Source: Gaoshiqia sp050178015
Lineage (GTDB): Bacteria > Bacteroidota > Bacteroidia > Bacteroidales > Prolixibacteraceae
Assembly: GCA_050178015.1 (NCBI GenBank)
Contig: JBFXGM010000018.1
Coordinates: 1 to 64,000 of the forward strand
DNA: 64,000 nucleotides
Direction of reading: 5' to 3'
Of the stretch, positions 42,899 through 53,951 are shown piece by piece; position 1 is the stretch's first letter; every line of letters starts with the position of its first letter. The position numbers were made by a program, and so were the translations under genes. Under the pieces are notes generated by a model. It did no database searches, was not told where the DNA came from, and saw nothing but the letters and a program-made list of their open reading frames with translations.

Positions 42899-44563
42899 CT
42901 AATACCGGAAACTACTGCCGCCCAAAAACTCCCGAAGTACAGATGTCGGGGGTATTTCCGTGTCGTCGATATGGTGGAAATAGCTAAAAAACTTGAGCAG
43001 CCGGTTGGCCTCGCAATGTTCTTCAGAAACTTCAGGAACGGCTTTCAATAAAGGTTCAACATATTTTTTCAGCACGGCCAGCTCGTAAATCAAAGCCGAG
43101 TTGAACATGACATCGGCATTCTCCTGATAGGGGAAAATGTTCTTTTCTTCGCCGCTGCGTACGCTCGGCCAGCGCTTAATGGTTTCGGTGGCCGGGTAAC
43201 CGCGATATTTGGCATCGCGGATCATGCGGCGGATCAGCCGGTTGTCAGTCGTGGAAATGTGGTTGTGGTCGTCGAGCGAAATTTGTGTGAGCGCCGAGAG
43301 AAAGATCCGAAAGCTGCGCCCGTTTTTCACGTGCGGCATCAGCCCGGGGTTCATACCGTGGATGCCTTCCACCACCAGCAAATGCCCTTCGCCCAGCCGG
43401 AGCTTGGTGCCCGATGCTTCCCTTCTCCCCAGCAAAAAGTTGAAGCGGGGCAGTTCCACCTCTTCACCCTGAAAAAGTTGCATCAACTGCTCGTTAAAAA
43501 ACTCGACATCGATGGCTTCCAACGACTCAAAATCGTAATTACCCTGCTCGTCCAGCGGCGTTTTTTCGCGATCCACAAAATAGTCGTCCAGCGAAATCAG
43601 GTGGGGCACAATGCCGTTGACGGCCAACTGCACGGCCAGCCGTTTGCTGAAGGTAGTTTTCCCCGAGGCAGAGGGACCGGCACACAGCACCACTTTCACA
43701 TGGTTGCGGCGGGCATCGATCATGTTGGCGATCTCGGCGATCTTCTTTTCGTGCAGCGCCTCCGAAATTTTGATAATCTCGCCGCCCCGTCCGGTTTCGG
43801 TGTATTCGTTCAACATGCCCAGGTTCGGAACATTCATCAGCTCTGCCCGCTTTTTGTGTTCCTTGAAGATGCCAAACAGCTTCTCCATAGTTTCCACCTC
43901 GTTCAACTCATCAAAGTTGTCGGGCTTGGGCACCTGCAACAGGATGCCATCAAAATAAGGCACAATATCAAACGAGGTGAGGTAGCCGGTTGACGGCACG
44001 TGATGCCCGTAAAAATAATTGCAATAGCCGTTCAGGTAATACAGGAAGGAAAACATCATGCCCTGTTGGTCGAACAACTTGGCCTTTTCTTCCAATCCCT
44101 GAGCGACCAGTTCATCTACGGCGTCACGGGTCAACAGGCCTTTCTTTTCGAACGGGATATCCTGTTTCACCCAATGTTGCATCTCATTTTTCAGCTCGAA
44201 AATGTCCGATTCATCAATGGGCCGCTCGAGACCGATCAGCTCGCAATAATAGCCCTGGCTGATGCCGTGCATGATTTTCAGTTTCACCTGCGGAAAAACT
44301 TCACGAGCCGCCACGTAAAGCAAAAACAACAACGAACGCACATACAGCCGGCGCCCGTCGATATGGGTGTAGTCGATAAACTCAACCTGCTTGGATTTCA
44401 CCACCGCAAAGGATAGCTCTTTCACTTTGTTGTTTACCAAGGCCCCGCAAATCGGATTTTCCAGTTCAATCTGCATATCGTCCTTGATTTCTTCGAGGGT
44501 GATACCCAGCGGGTAGGCTTTTACGGTGTGGTTGTTTTCGCAGTAAATATCGACTGTTTTCAT
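42899..44563 (-). CDS. Uridine-kinase-like nucleoside kinase with N-terminal TGS-like domain
   Basis: A 554-aa protein in two parts. The N-terminal ~60 residues (DIYCENNHTVKAYPLGITLE) look like a TGS fold. A middle region resembles threonyl-tRNA synthetase editing domains (FYGHHVPSTGYL). The C-terminal kinase has the P-loop VVLCAGPSASGKTTFSKRLA, ISLDDYFVDREKTP and VVEGIHGMNPGL of the uridine kinase family. This layout is the standard Bacteroidota nucleoside kinase; the exact substrate is unknown. Confidence 0.88.
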   Translation of the reverse strand: MKTVDIYCENNHTVKAYPLGITLEEIKDDMQIELENPICGALVNNKVKELSFAVVKSKQVEFIDYTHIDGRRLYVRSLLFLLYVAAREVFPQVKLKIMHGISQGYYCELIGLERPIDESDIFELKNEMQHWVKQDIPFEKKGLLTRDAVDELVAQGLEEKAKLFDQQGMMFSFLYYLNGYCNYFYGHHVPSTGYLTSFDIVPYFDGILLQVPKPDNFDELNEVETMEKLFGIFKEHKKRAELMNVPNLGMLNEYTETGRGGEIIKISEALHEKKIAEIANMIDARRNHVKVVLCAGPSASGKTTFSKRLAVQLAVNGIVPHLISLDDYFVDREKTPLDEQGNYDFESLEAIDVEFFNEQLMQLFQGEEVELPRFNFLLGRREASGTKLRLGEGHLLVVEGIHGMNPGLMPHVKNGRSFRIFLSALTQISLDDHNHISTTDNRLIRRMIRDAKYRGYPATETIKRWPSVRSGEEKNIFPYQENADVMFNSALIYELAVLKKYVEPLLKAVPEVSEEHCEANRLLKFFSYFHHIDDTEIPPTSVLREFLGGSSFRY

Positions 44564-44591
44564 ACGTTTCAGGATTGATTGACAATAACGC

Positions 44592-47462
44592 TCATAAAGC
44601 TAATTCATTTTTCAGATACCTGGCGGTGTAGGACGACTTGTTTTTCACCACTTCTTCGGGCGTGCCGGTGATGAGCACCTGACCGCCACCCCGGCCGCCT
44701 TCCGGTCCCAGGTCAATGATGTGGTCGGCCACTTTGATCACATCCATATTGTGCTCGATCACGATCACTGTATTGCCTCGGTCAACCAACTGGTTGAGCA
44801 CTTCGAGCAGCACACGGATATCTTCGAAATGAAGGCCTGTAGTAGGTTCATCCAGGATATAAAGTGTTTTGCCGGTATCCTTTTTCGCCAGCTCGGTGGC
44901 CAGCTTCACCCGCTGCGACTCGCCACCCGACAAAGTGGTGGACGATTGGCCCAGGGTAATATACCCTAAGCCAACTTCCTGCAAGGTGCGCAATTTATGA
45001 GCAATAGAGGGCAGGCTTTCGAAAAACTCCACGCCCTGGTTGATGGTCATATCCAGCACATCGCTGATGGATTTGCCTTTGTAGCGCACTTCCAGCGTTT
45101 CGCGGTTGTAGCGTTTGCCGTTGCAGGTGTCGCAATGCACGTACACGTCGGGCAAGAAGTTCATCTCGATCAGTTTCAACCCGCCGCCCTGGCAATCCTC
45201 ACAGCGCCCGCCCTTCACATTGAACGAGAAGCGCCCGGGCTTGTAGCCGCGTATTTTGGCCTCGGGCAACTGGGCAAACAGCGCGCGGATATCAGAAAAC
45301 ACGCCGGTGTAAGTCACCGGGTTCGAGCGGGGCGTGCGTCCCAGCGGCGACTGGTCAACCTGTACCACTTTGTCGATATGTTGCAGCCCTTCAATTTTCT
45401 CATAGGACAGCGGGTCTTTCAGCGAGTTGAAAAAATGCTGGCTCAAAATGGGCTGCAGCGTACCATTAATGAGGCTTGATTTACCGCTGCCCGAAACGCC
45501 GGTCACGCAAATCAGCCGGCCCAGTGGGAACGACACGTCCACATTTTTCAGGTTGTGCCCCTTGCAGCCAACCAGTTTCAACTGCTTGCCGTTGCCCTTG
45601 CGGCGCTTTTCGGGCACTGCAATCTGATGTTCGCCGGTGAGGTATTTCGAGGTAAGCGTGTTGGCTTTCAGCACCTCCTGCGGGGTTCCGGCTGCCACTA
45701 TTTCGCCGCCGTGCCGCCCGGCAAACGGGCCCATATCCACCAGGTAATCGGCCGAAAGCATCATGTCCTTATCGTGTTCCACCACGATGACCGAGTTGCC
45801 CGTGTCGCGCAGCTTTTCGAGCGAGTTGATCAGGCGAAGGTTATCGCGGTGATGCAGGCCGATACTGGGTTCATCCAAAATGTACAGCACATTCACCAAC
45901 TGCGAACCAATTTGCGTGGCCAGGCGGATCCGCTGTGACTCGCCACCCGAAAGTGTGGCCGAGGCCCGGTCGAGCGACAGGTATTCGAGCCCCACGTCCA
46001 GCAAAAAGCTGATGCGGGTACGAATTTCCTTAATCACCTCGGTGCCGATTTTACGCTGGCGGTCGGTGATACGGTCTTCCAACCCGTCAAACCAGGCTTT
46101 CAGTTCGGCAACATCCATCTGCGCCAGTTCCGAAATATTTTTATCGTCAATCTTAAAATAAAGCGATTCCTTTTTCAGGCGATGGCCGTGACATTCGGGA
46201 CAAGCCTGTTCGCGCACAAACTGGTTGGCCCATTTCTGCGCGGTTTTCGAGGGGTTGTCGTCACGCTGGCTGTCGATATATTTCACAATCCCTTCGTAGC
46301 TCATCATGTAATTGACCGAGCTGCCCAGGGGAGAATTTTTCAGGGTGATGCGTTCACTGGTGCCGTACAAAATAGCATTCATTGCCTCATCGGGAATGTC
46401 TTTCACCTGGGTTTTCAGTGTAAACCCGTATTTGTCGCCCAAGGCTTCAATTTGCCAGAAGATGAGCGTGTTTTTGTGCGGACCAAGCGGAGCAATCCCG
46501 CCTTTGGCAATACTCAGCAGGGGGTCGGGCATGATTTTTTCCAGGTCGATTTCGGCAATTTGCCCCAGGCCGTTACACTTGTGGCAAGCCCCCTGCGGCG
46601 AGTTGAACGAGAAGTTGTGCGGCGCCGGTTCGTTGTACGAAATGCCGGTAGTGGGGCACATCAGCTGGCGGCTGTAATATTTCACTGTTTCCGTCTCGTG
46701 GTCCATGATCAGACAAACGCCGTGCCCCTGTTTCATGGCCATCTGCACCGAATCTTTCAGCCGTTTCATGCTTCCCTCTTCCACCGCCAAGCGGTCCACC
46801 ACAATCTCGATGAAGTGGTTTTTGTAGCGGTCAACCCGCATGTTGGGTTTCAGCTCGGTCACTTCGCCATCAATCCGGGCATAGAGGAAACCTTTTTTCC
46901 GGGTCTGCTCAAACAATTCGCGGTAATGCCCTTTTCGGCCACGAACCAGGGGCGCCATAATCAGAATGCGCTGTCCGGCAAACTGTTCGTTTATCAATTT
47001 CAGGATTTGCTCGTCGGTGTATTTCACCATCTTTTCACCCGTTTCGTAAGAGAAAGCTTCGGCAGCACGGGCATACAGCAAGCGCAGGAAGTCGTAGATC
47101 TCGGTGACCGTGCCCACCGTGGAGCGCGGGTTTTTGTTGGTAGTTTTCTGTTCGATGGAAATCACAGGGCTGAGGCCGGTGATCTTGTCCACGTCGGGGC
47201 GCTCCATGTTGCCCAAAAACGAACGAGCATAGGCCGAAAACGTTTCGATGTAGCGCCGTTGCCCTTCCGCATAAATGGTGTCGAATGCCAGCGACGATTT
47301 CCCGCTGCCGCTCAAGCCGGTAATTACCGTAAGCTTGTTGCGCGGAATTTCAACATTGATATTCTGAAGGTTGTGTACCCGGGCGCCAATCACCACAATT
47401 TTTTCTTCCTGATCGGTCAACTCGTCCGTCAATTCCAGTAATTCTGTCTCCTGCATATCCAT
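44592..47462 (-). CDS. uvrA: Excinuclease ABC subunit A
   Basis: A 956-aa DNA damage-recognition ATPase of nucleotide excision repair. It has two ABC modules: Walker A GLSGSGKSS and GVSGSGKSSL, two LSGGESQR signatures, and Walker B YILDEPSIGLHH and YILDEPTTGLHF. Zinc-module cysteines are CPECHGHR, CEDCQGGG and CDTCNGKR. In the first module only one Cys precedes TTGISY before CHKCNGLG, so that knuckle looks reduced. The ATG at 47462 shares a base with the mltD stop (TGATG), so the two are translationally coupled. Confidence 0.97.
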   Translation of the reverse strand: MDMQETELLELTDELTDQEEKIVVIGARVHNLQNINVEIPRNKLTVITGLSGSGKSSLAFDTIYAEGQRRYIETFSAYARSFLGNMERPDVDKITGLSPVISIEQKTTNKNPRSTVGTVTEIYDFLRLLYARAAEAFSYETGEKMVKYTDEQILKLINEQFAGQRILIMAPLVRGRKGHYRELFEQTRKKGFLYARIDGEVTELKPNMRVDRYKNHFIEIVVDRLAVEEGSMKRLKDSVQMAMKQGHGVCLIMDHETETVKYYSRQLMCPTTGISYNEPAPHNFSFNSPQGACHKCNGLGQIAEIDLEKIMPDPLLSIAKGGIAPLGPHKNTLIFWQIEALGDKYGFTLKTQVKDIPDEAMNAILYGTSERITLKNSPLGSSVNYMMSYEGIVKYIDSQRDDNPSKTAQKWANQFVREQACPECHGHRLKKESLYFKIDDKNISELAQMDVAELKAWFDGLEDRITDRQRKIGTEVIKEIRTRISFLLDVGLEYLSLDRASATLSGGESQRIRLATQIGSQLVNVLYILDEPSIGLHHRDNLRLINSLEKLRDTGNSVIVVEHDKDMMLSADYLVDMGPFAGRHGGEIVAAGTPQEVLKANTLTSKYLTGEHQIAVPEKRRKGNGKQLKLVGCKGHNLKNVDVSFPLGRLICVTGVSGSGKSSLINGTLQPILSQHFFNSLKDPLSYEKIEGLQHIDKVVQVDQSPLGRTPRSNPVTYTGVFSDIRALFAQLPEAKIRGYKPGRFSFNVKGGRCEDCQGGGLKLIEMNFLPDVYVHCDTCNGKRYNRETLEVRYKGKSISDVLDMTINQGVEFFESLPSIAHKLRTLQEVGLGYITLGQSSTTLSGGESQRVKLATELAKKDTGKTLYILDEPTTGLHFEDIRVLLEVLNQLVDRGNTVIVIEHNMDVIKVADHIIDLGPEGGRGGGQVLITGTPEEVVKNKSSYTARYLKNELAL

Positions 47463-48397
47463 CAATTTGTTTTCGTCCGGAACCCTTCAGCCGGTATTTT
47501 AAGGGTGTACGTTTTGCCTTTGGCGTTGGTGAGGTAAGGTTCGCGCAACCAAGGGTTCAACATCTTCAACAATTTATAGTTGGTGCCGTGGGCCTTGGCA
47601 AACTCTGCAAAATCCTTAATTGGCGTATTGATGTCGATGGTCCGGACATCCCAGGCCGGGTATTTCTCACTGTCGGCAACGTGAAAACCATAAGTTTCCG
47701 GGTCTTCCAGTATCAGTTTGAGGGCCAGTATGCGAAATACGTACCGGTTGGTTTCTTCCCCCAGCAACAGATCGAAATAGTTGCTTTCGTGCTGGCGGCC
47801 AATTTGCTTGTCAACAGCGGCACGGCCGGCATTGTATGAGGCGGCCACCAGGGTCCAGCTCCCGAATTTCCGGTACGATTCTTTCAGGTACTGGCAGGCA
47901 GCGCGGGTTGACCGTTCGATGTGGTAGCGCTCGTCCACTTCGCCGTTCACCTCCAGTCCGTAGTCGGTGGCCGTTCCTTTCAAAAACTGCCAGAAGCCCA
48001 CCGCCCCGGCGGGCGACACGGCACGCGGGTCGAAACCGCTCTCGGCCAGGGCCAGGTATTTGAAGTCAACAGGAATGGTGTCGGCCAGCAAAATCGGTTC
48101 GATGATCGGGAAAAAGCGCGGCGCCATTTTCAGGAACCGGATGGTTTGTGAATGAAAATAACTGTTCACCAGCAACTCGCGGTCGAGGCTTTCGCGCACA
48201 TCGAAATATTCGAGGGGCACCCGTTCCCCGACAAAAGTCAGGCTGTCGGGCAGTTTCACCGGGCTATGCAACACCACCTCGTGGGGCGGGCGGGGTGTGC
48301 TTTCGGGATAGGTTGACGACTCCAAAAAATGATACCCGCCAACCAACAGGGCCAGCAGGACCAAACTCAACAATAAACGGCTAATTATCTTCTTCAT
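47462..48397 (-). CDS. mltD: Membrane-bound lytic transglycosylase (MltD-like, SLT domain)
   Basis: A 311-aa peptidoglycan-cleaving enzyme. An N-terminal membrane anchor (LLLSLVLLALLVGGYHFLE) is followed by the SLT lysozyme-like domain: catalytic Glu119 in LALAESGFDP, AVGFWQFLKGTA and the AASYNAGRAAV segment. The C-terminal stretch INTPIKDFAEFAKAHGTNYK resembles a degenerate LysM-like tail. It makes 1,6-anhydromuropeptides during wall turnover. First gene of a two-gene unit with uvrA. A TATTTTTG box lies on minus at 48436-48429. Confidence 0.92.
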   Translation of the reverse strand: MKKIISRLLLSLVLLALLVGGYHFLESSTYPESTPRPPHEVVLHSPVKLPDSLTFVGERVPLEYFDVRESLDRELLVNSYFHSQTIRFLKMAPRFFPIIEPILLADTIPVDFKYLALAESGFDPRAVSPAGAVGFWQFLKGTATDYGLEVNGEVDERYHIERSTRAACQYLKESYRKFGSWTLVAASYNAGRAAVDKQIGRQHESNYFDLLLGEETNRYVFRILALKLILEDPETYGFHVADSEKYPAWDVRTIDINTPIKDFAEFAKAHGTNYKLLKMLNPWLREPYLTNAKGKTYTLKIPAEGFRTKTN

Positions 48398-48485
48398 ACC
48401 AAATCATTCATCTAATCAGACTAAACGGCAAAAATAATGGTTTTGGTCTTGGCATTCAATGAAGTTGGCGGATAAATTTTTACGA

Positions 48486-48609
48486 CCGGGTGCGGCGATT
48501 TTCAATCGCCGGTTTTGGGTGCCGCGGTTTTCAATCGCCGGTTAAAATTACGCGGTTACAAACCGCGCCACCCGGAAACAAGCGAGGGCTTGACTTGAGT
48601 CAAACCCTC
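48486..48609. repeat. Multi-branched palindromic element
   Basis: Outer arms CCGGGTG (48486-48492) and CACCCGG (48569-48575) enclose the hairpin GGCGATT-TTC-AATCGCC (48494-48510), a second related half-palindrome ending AATCGCCG, and the hairpin CGCGGTT-ACA-AACCGCG (48551-48567). A further stem GAGGGCTTGAC/GTCAAACCCTC follows at 48584-48609. All loops are 3-4 nt. It lies in the 263-bp gap between the LVIVD gene and mltD. Confidence 0.8.
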
Positions 48610-48660
48610 ACATTAAGCTTGCCCGGCCGGAGCCGGACCCCTAAAATTGAATAAACACGT

Positions 48661-49965
48661 TTAATTTTCTGACGATGAAACAGGGATCGTTGACAGCAGT
48701 TGTATGTTTTGCAAATCGCTGTAATCGTAGAGATAAAAACCGGCATCGCCAATCATGAACAGGTAATTGTTTACCGGAATGACGTCGTAGGTATTGATGT
48801 CGGGGAACTCGGCAATTTTGTGCGACGAGATCGTCAGCGGGTCGGAGGCATCGAAAATCTTCAGCCCCGCGCCGCCGTCGCAAACAAACAGCACATCGCC
48901 GTCGATGCCCAGCCCGTGCGGGTTGGCCATGGGGTACGAAGCAATCATGGTAAGCTTGGTGTATTGGTCCGACATGCGGATCACGTCCAGCCGGTTGACC
49001 GAGCGCCCGCACCAGCCGCCATCGTGCAGGGTGACGTAAGCCAGGTCGTTTTGCACCACCACCGGGTCGCAGCTGGTAATGTGGTTGTACTGGTTGATGT
49101 AAGTCGGATTTTGCTCAATCTCCAGGCTGTACACCAACATGCCGGAGGTCGTGCCCAGAAACATGTGGTCATCGTACAGAAACATGGTTTCAATATTCCA
49201 GCCAATGCTTTTTGCCCCCAGGTCAACCGGGCTTTCCAGATTGGAAATATTGAAGACATAAAGCAGGGTATTATCCACGATGTACAGGAAATTTTTGTAC
49301 AGGCCGAAACGGGCCATCGATCCGCCAATGCCGAAGGTGGTGCCGCTGCCGCCACCCACCCCGCCCGAGGCAGAACTGAAATTGGCCATATCCATCGAGA
49401 GCTTTTCGGCATACGAGCGGTAATAATAAATGGGGTAATAATCCTGCTCTACTTGCTCTTTCACCTGTTTAAGCTCCCACTCCACCACCACGCCTTTGTC
49501 CTGGTCCACCTCGGCCAGCCGGTATTCGGGGTCGTATTCCGGAACCGTATAGGGAAAGACATCCTCCATGCGACCAACTTCCCTTACATCATTCAGGTTC
49601 GATACGTCAATAGCCACCAGATCGACGTAGCTATCGGCATACAAAACATCTTCTTTGATGGCAATGTCCACATTTCCGGGGATGTTGATAAACGTTACCG
49701 GGTCCGGGTTGGCAGGGTCGCTCACATCCAGCACATGCACGCCCTGCATGGTTTCGTTCACAAACAGGTAATTGTCTTTGAAATAGATTTTCCCCGGGTT
49801 TTCAATGGCGCGTACCGGTTCTTTCTGCACAGCCGAGCGCAACTCCTCGTAGGTCATGTACACCGGCGAGTTGGCCACAAACGACTCGTAAATCTTGTCC
49901 TGGCAGCCCGACACCAGTAACAGGGCGAAAAAAACCAGGCTTGAGTATATCGATCTTGTTTTCAT
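48661..49965 (-). CDS. LVIVD-repeat surface lipoprotein
   Basis: A 434-aa lipoprotein. The lipobox LLLVSGC gives Cys21. The body contains repeated LVIVD-type beta-propeller units (GVHVLDVSDPANPDPVTFI, LVAIDVSNLNDVREVGRM, LKIFDASDPLTISSH). A glycine/serine-rich insert lies near the middle (SSASGGVGGGSGTTFGIGGS). Such propellers are exposed on the Bacteroidota cell surface; function unknown. It follows the next gene by 7 bp and is cotranscribed with it. Confidence 0.9.
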   Translation of the reverse strand: MKTRSIYSSLVFFALLLVSGCQDKIYESFVANSPVYMTYEELRSAVQKEPVRAIENPGKIYFKDNYLFVNETMQGVHVLDVSDPANPDPVTFINIPGNVDIAIKEDVLYADSYVDLVAIDVSNLNDVREVGRMEDVFPYTVPEYDPEYRLAEVDQDKGVVVEWELKQVKEQVEQDYYPIYYYRSYAEKLSMDMANFSSASGGVGGGSGTTFGIGGSMARFGLYKNFLYIVDNTLLYVFNISNLESPVDLGAKSIGWNIETMFLYDDHMFLGTTSGMLVYSLEIEQNPTYINQYNHITSCDPVVVQNDLAYVTLHDGGWCGRSVNRLDVIRMSDQYTKLTMIASYPMANPHGLGIDGDVLFVCDGGAGLKIFDASDPLTISSHKIAEFPDINTYDVIPVNNYLFMIGDAGFYLYDYSDLQNIQLLSTIPVSSSEN

Positions 49966-49972
49966 AGCTTTC

Positions 49973-50737
49973 CTAATTAAAAATGATACCCAGTTTGATG
50001 GACAAACGGTTGTAGTTGGTTTCCAGCTCGTAACTATTGTCGCCGGTAAACGTCACCTGACTGTAACGGTAGCCAAACGACAGGGAAAAGCCCAGATTGT
50101 CGTTGACCTGACTGATAAACCCCAACGACGGGTTAAACATCAGGCCGCCCTCGTTATCGAGCGTTTGCGACTGATAATAGGGCCAATACGAAGAATACGG
50201 CATGATATCGTAATAATAGTAACCTCCGTGTGTATTTACCTCGCCGTCAAGCGGGAGCAGATAGCCACCCTGAAAAGCAATGAACGGGGTAAATCGGGAA
50301 TCGCGGAACCGGTATTCAAGATTGACAAAAGCCGGAAGATATGATTCCTCCAGCAAGTCAAGGCCTGCACCCAACCCGGCATACATGTTCCGGAAAAGCC
50401 GAACGTTCAGCGAAGCATCAAACGAGAACGGGCTTTCCCTGGTATTGTCCGACCCGCCGGGTAACACGCCCACACTGGTTTTGAAAAACCAGGTTTTGGC
50501 ACCATCTGAAGTATCCGTTTCACGCAACCATTTGGAAGTAACCGTATCAATCTCGGCCTGATTGAACACCCAGGTGTTCCGGGCCGAACGAACGACCACT
50601 TTTTCATCGTCCACCTGCACGAGTTGGCCTTTTACAACCGAACCGTTTTTCAGGTAGATGACCTCCTTTTTTATCCGCTGAGCAGAAACGCCGCACACCA
50701 GCAAAAGAAGGACACCCAGCAAGGCAATTTTTTTCAT
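49973..50737 (-). CDS. Secreted outer-membrane-like beta protein
   Basis: A 254-aa protein with a signal peptide (MKKIALLGVLLLLVCGVSA). A short domain VIYLKNGSVVKGQLVQVDDE follows, like the small SH3/beta-roll motif often fused to Bacteroidota outer membrane proteins. The rest is beta-rich, with alternating aromatic strands (GYYYYDIMPYSSYWPYYQ) and a C-terminal strand ending NRLSIKLGIIFN, as in beta-barrels. First gene of the pair with the LVIVD lipoprotein. Function unknown. Confidence 0.75.
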   Translation of the reverse strand: MKKIALLGVLLLLVCGVSAQRIKKEVIYLKNGSVVKGQLVQVDDEKVVVRSARNTWVFNQAEIDTVTSKWLRETDTSDGAKTWFFKTSVGVLPGGSDNTRESPFSFDASLNVRLFRNMYAGLGAGLDLLEESYLPAFVNLEYRFRDSRFTPFIAFQGGYLLPLDGEVNTHGGYYYYDIMPYSSYWPYYQSQTLDNEGGLMFNPSLGFISQVNDNLGFSLSFGYRYSQVTFTGDNSYELETNYNRLSIKLGIIFN

Positions 50738-50854
50738 CTTGTGTGTTTTTGGTTTTTACAACTGGCAGATGCTCTCCTCTCGCAAAGGGTTGCGTGCCGA
50801 AAAGCAATCAGCTAAAATATTTCTCCGGGCAAGACAGAATTTCCAAAACTCCCC

Positions 50855-50862
50855 TATTTTTG
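50855..50862 (+). promoter_or_regulatory. -7 box of the MarR gene
   Basis: TATTTTTG, 21 nt before the ATG; no clear -33 box. Confidence 0.45.
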
Positions 50863-50883
50863 TTCTCCAGAAACTATTTCATC

Positions 50884-51372
50884 ATGGACACGACTGAAAT
50901 CCTCATTACGATCCGAAAAATTGTACGCTCAATCAACCTCGAATCCAAGAAAATCCAGAAAGAACACGGTGTGAGCATCCCACAGGTTTTGTGCCTGAGC
51001 TATCTGCACGCGTCTCCCAATTTTCAGTCCACCCAAGGCGAAATACGCCAGTTTCTGAACCTGAACTCCAGCACCATCAGCGGCATTATCGACCGGCTGG
51101 AAGCCAAAGGTTTCCTGGCCCGCCTGCCCAAACAGGGCGACAAGCGCGTGGTCAACATCATCCTCACCAACAAAGGGGCAGCACTGCTCCAGGCCATTCC
51201 ACCGCTCCTGCACGAACAACTGAACCTAAAATTGCAGTCGTTGCCCGAAACCAAACTCAACCAAATGAAAGAAAGCCTGAACACGCTGGTTTCATTGCTG
51301 AATATCGCTGGGTTGGAGGCAGCTCCCATGCTTACCAGCGAAGATCCCATCCAGGCAAACGACGAAGATTGA
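50884..51372 (+). CDS. MarR family transcriptional regulator
   Basis: A 162-aa winged-helix regulator. STQGEIRQFLNLNSSTISGI carries the recognition helix, and RLPKQGDKRVVNIILTNKGA is the family's DxR wing. The ATG at 50884 follows a -7 box. It sits 222 bp upstream of ablA in the same direction with no strong terminator seen between them, so it may control the osmolyte operon, though ablA has its own full-consensus promoter. Confidence 0.92.
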   Translation: MDTTEILITIRKIVRSINLESKKIQKEHGVSIPQVLCLSYLHASPNFQSTQGEIRQFLNLNSSTISGIIDRLEAKGFLARLPKQGDKRVVNIILTNKGAALLQAIPPLLHEQLNLKLQSLPETKLNQMKESLNTLVSLLNIAGLEAAPMLTSEDPIQANDED

Positions 51373-51536
51373 CAGGAATTCGTAAACCATTCCTTTAAAA
51401 ACAACTACCTACCCGAACAGAAAGCATCCGGCCCTGCTTATTTAACACCGTTCTAAACAACAACTACACTCCCTTGAATATCTGAAACATAAACCCAACA
51501 CAACTTTCAACTCAGCCGCGCTTTACACAATCAAAT

Positions 51537-51567
51537 TTTGAATTCCTTCCGTTTTGCAGTAATTTTG
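51537..51567 (+). promoter_or_regulatory. Promoter of the abl operon
   Basis: TTTG (51537-51540), exactly 19 nt, TAATTTTG (51560-51567); 27 nt before the ablA ATG. Confidence 0.8.
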
Positions 51568-51594
51568 TTCGCATAGAAACTATTTGAAGAAATT

Positions 51595-52905
<1,311 letters not shown>

Positions 52906-52906
52906 A

Positions 52907-53737
52907 ATGGATCGTATAGACTATATCGGTAAAAGCTGCATCCAGCACGGGAAAGACAACAACCGGATTTATCTGCTGAAATACCGGGAGGAAGATGGCA
53001 ACGGCCTACTTCCTCGACTGGATGAAATGGCCTGTGAAAACGGCTATGGCAAAATCATCGCCAAAGTCCCGGCTTCGGCACAGCCGCTCTTCCTTCAAAA
53101 CGGGTATCAGCCGGAAGCCTATATTCCCGGCTTTTTTGATGGGGTGGAAGGCATGTTTTTTATGGCTAAATATACGGACACAGGCAGAATGACAATACCA
53201 ACGGAAGCCTTGTCGGTCCTGGCCGGTTTACTTTCGTCGCCAAACGGGAATGGCGTTTCCAAGGCGAACAAACTCAGCACGGGCATCTTGAACCCGGAAC
53301 AAACAGGGGAAATGGCCGCCTTGTACCGTCGGGTATTTAAAACGTACCCCTTTCCCATCACCGATGCGGCCTACCTGAAACAAACCATGACCGAAGAAAC
53401 GGTAATCTATTACGGTGTTTGGGATGGTGCCAGGCTGATTGGCCTGTCGTCGGCCGAACTGGACCGCGATGCCCGGAATGCCGAAATGACCGATTTTGCC
53501 GTGCTGCCTGAATACCGGGGACAAAACCTGGCCGGCCTGCTGCTAGAAGCAATGGAAGAAGACATGGCAAAACTTTCTTTCAAAACGCTTTACACCATTG
53601 CCCGCCTCAACAATCCCGGGATGAACAAAACCTTCATCAAGCAAGGGTATCATTATTCGGGCTTGCTGAAGAACAATACAAATATCTCGGGACAGATAGA
53701 AAGTATGACTGTATTTTATAAAAACCTGATGTTATGA
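52907..53737 (+). CDS. ablB: Beta-lysine N6-acetyltransferase (GNAT)
   Basis: A 276-aa acetyltransferase that would add an acetyl group to beta-lysine. The C-terminal half is a GNAT domain with acetyl-CoA loop VLPEYRGQNLAGLLLEAMEE. The N-terminal half is the extension typical of AblB (VPASAQPLFLQNGYQPEAYI then PGFFDGVEGMFFMAKY). The ATG at 52907 follows a strong GGAGG site inside the end of ablA. Its stop overlaps the next start (ATGA). Compatible-solute synthesis implies adaptation to salt. Confidence 0.92.
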   Translation: MDRIDYIGKSCIQHGKDNNRIYLLKYREEDGNGLLPRLDEMACENGYGKIIAKVPASAQPLFLQNGYQPEAYIPGFFDGVEGMFFMAKYTDTGRMTIPTEALSVLAGLLSSPNGNGVSKANKLSTGILNPEQTGEMAALYRRVFKTYPFPITDAAYLKQTMTEETVIYYGVWDGARLIGLSSAELDRDARNAEMTDFAVLPEYRGQNLAGLLLEAMEEDMAKLSFKTLYTIARLNNPGMNKTFIKQGYHYSGLLKNNTNISGQIESMTVFYKNLML

Positions 53738-53949
53738 ACGAACTCAGACACTTGGGCAAGCTATGCCCCTATGCAGGCGCATGCCCGGTTTACCAAGAGG
53801 AACTCCGGATTGGAAAGATTTCGCCCTTCCTGATAAAAAATGTGTTTTGCAACCGGGGAATAAAGGGGTGGAAAAACTGCGAACGCTTTAAACTGGCCGA
53901 AAACGGACAAGCCATTCCCGGTACGGCCACACCATATCAACCACAATAA
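53734..53949 (+). CDS. 71-aa cysteine-containing small protein in the abl operon
   Basis: Overlaps the ablB stop by four bases, so it is cotranslated. Four cysteines in two clusters (CPYAGACPVY near residue 11; VFCNRGIKGWKNCERF near residue 38) could bind zinc or an iron-sulfur cluster. No known domain recognised. Its place between ablB and a helix-turn-helix-like protein suggests a conserved accessory role, not established. Confidence 0.75.
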   Translation: MNELRHLGKLCPYAGACPVYQEELRIGKISPFLIKNVFCNRGIKGWKNCERFKLAENGQAIPGTATPYQPQ

Positions 53950-53951
53950 GC

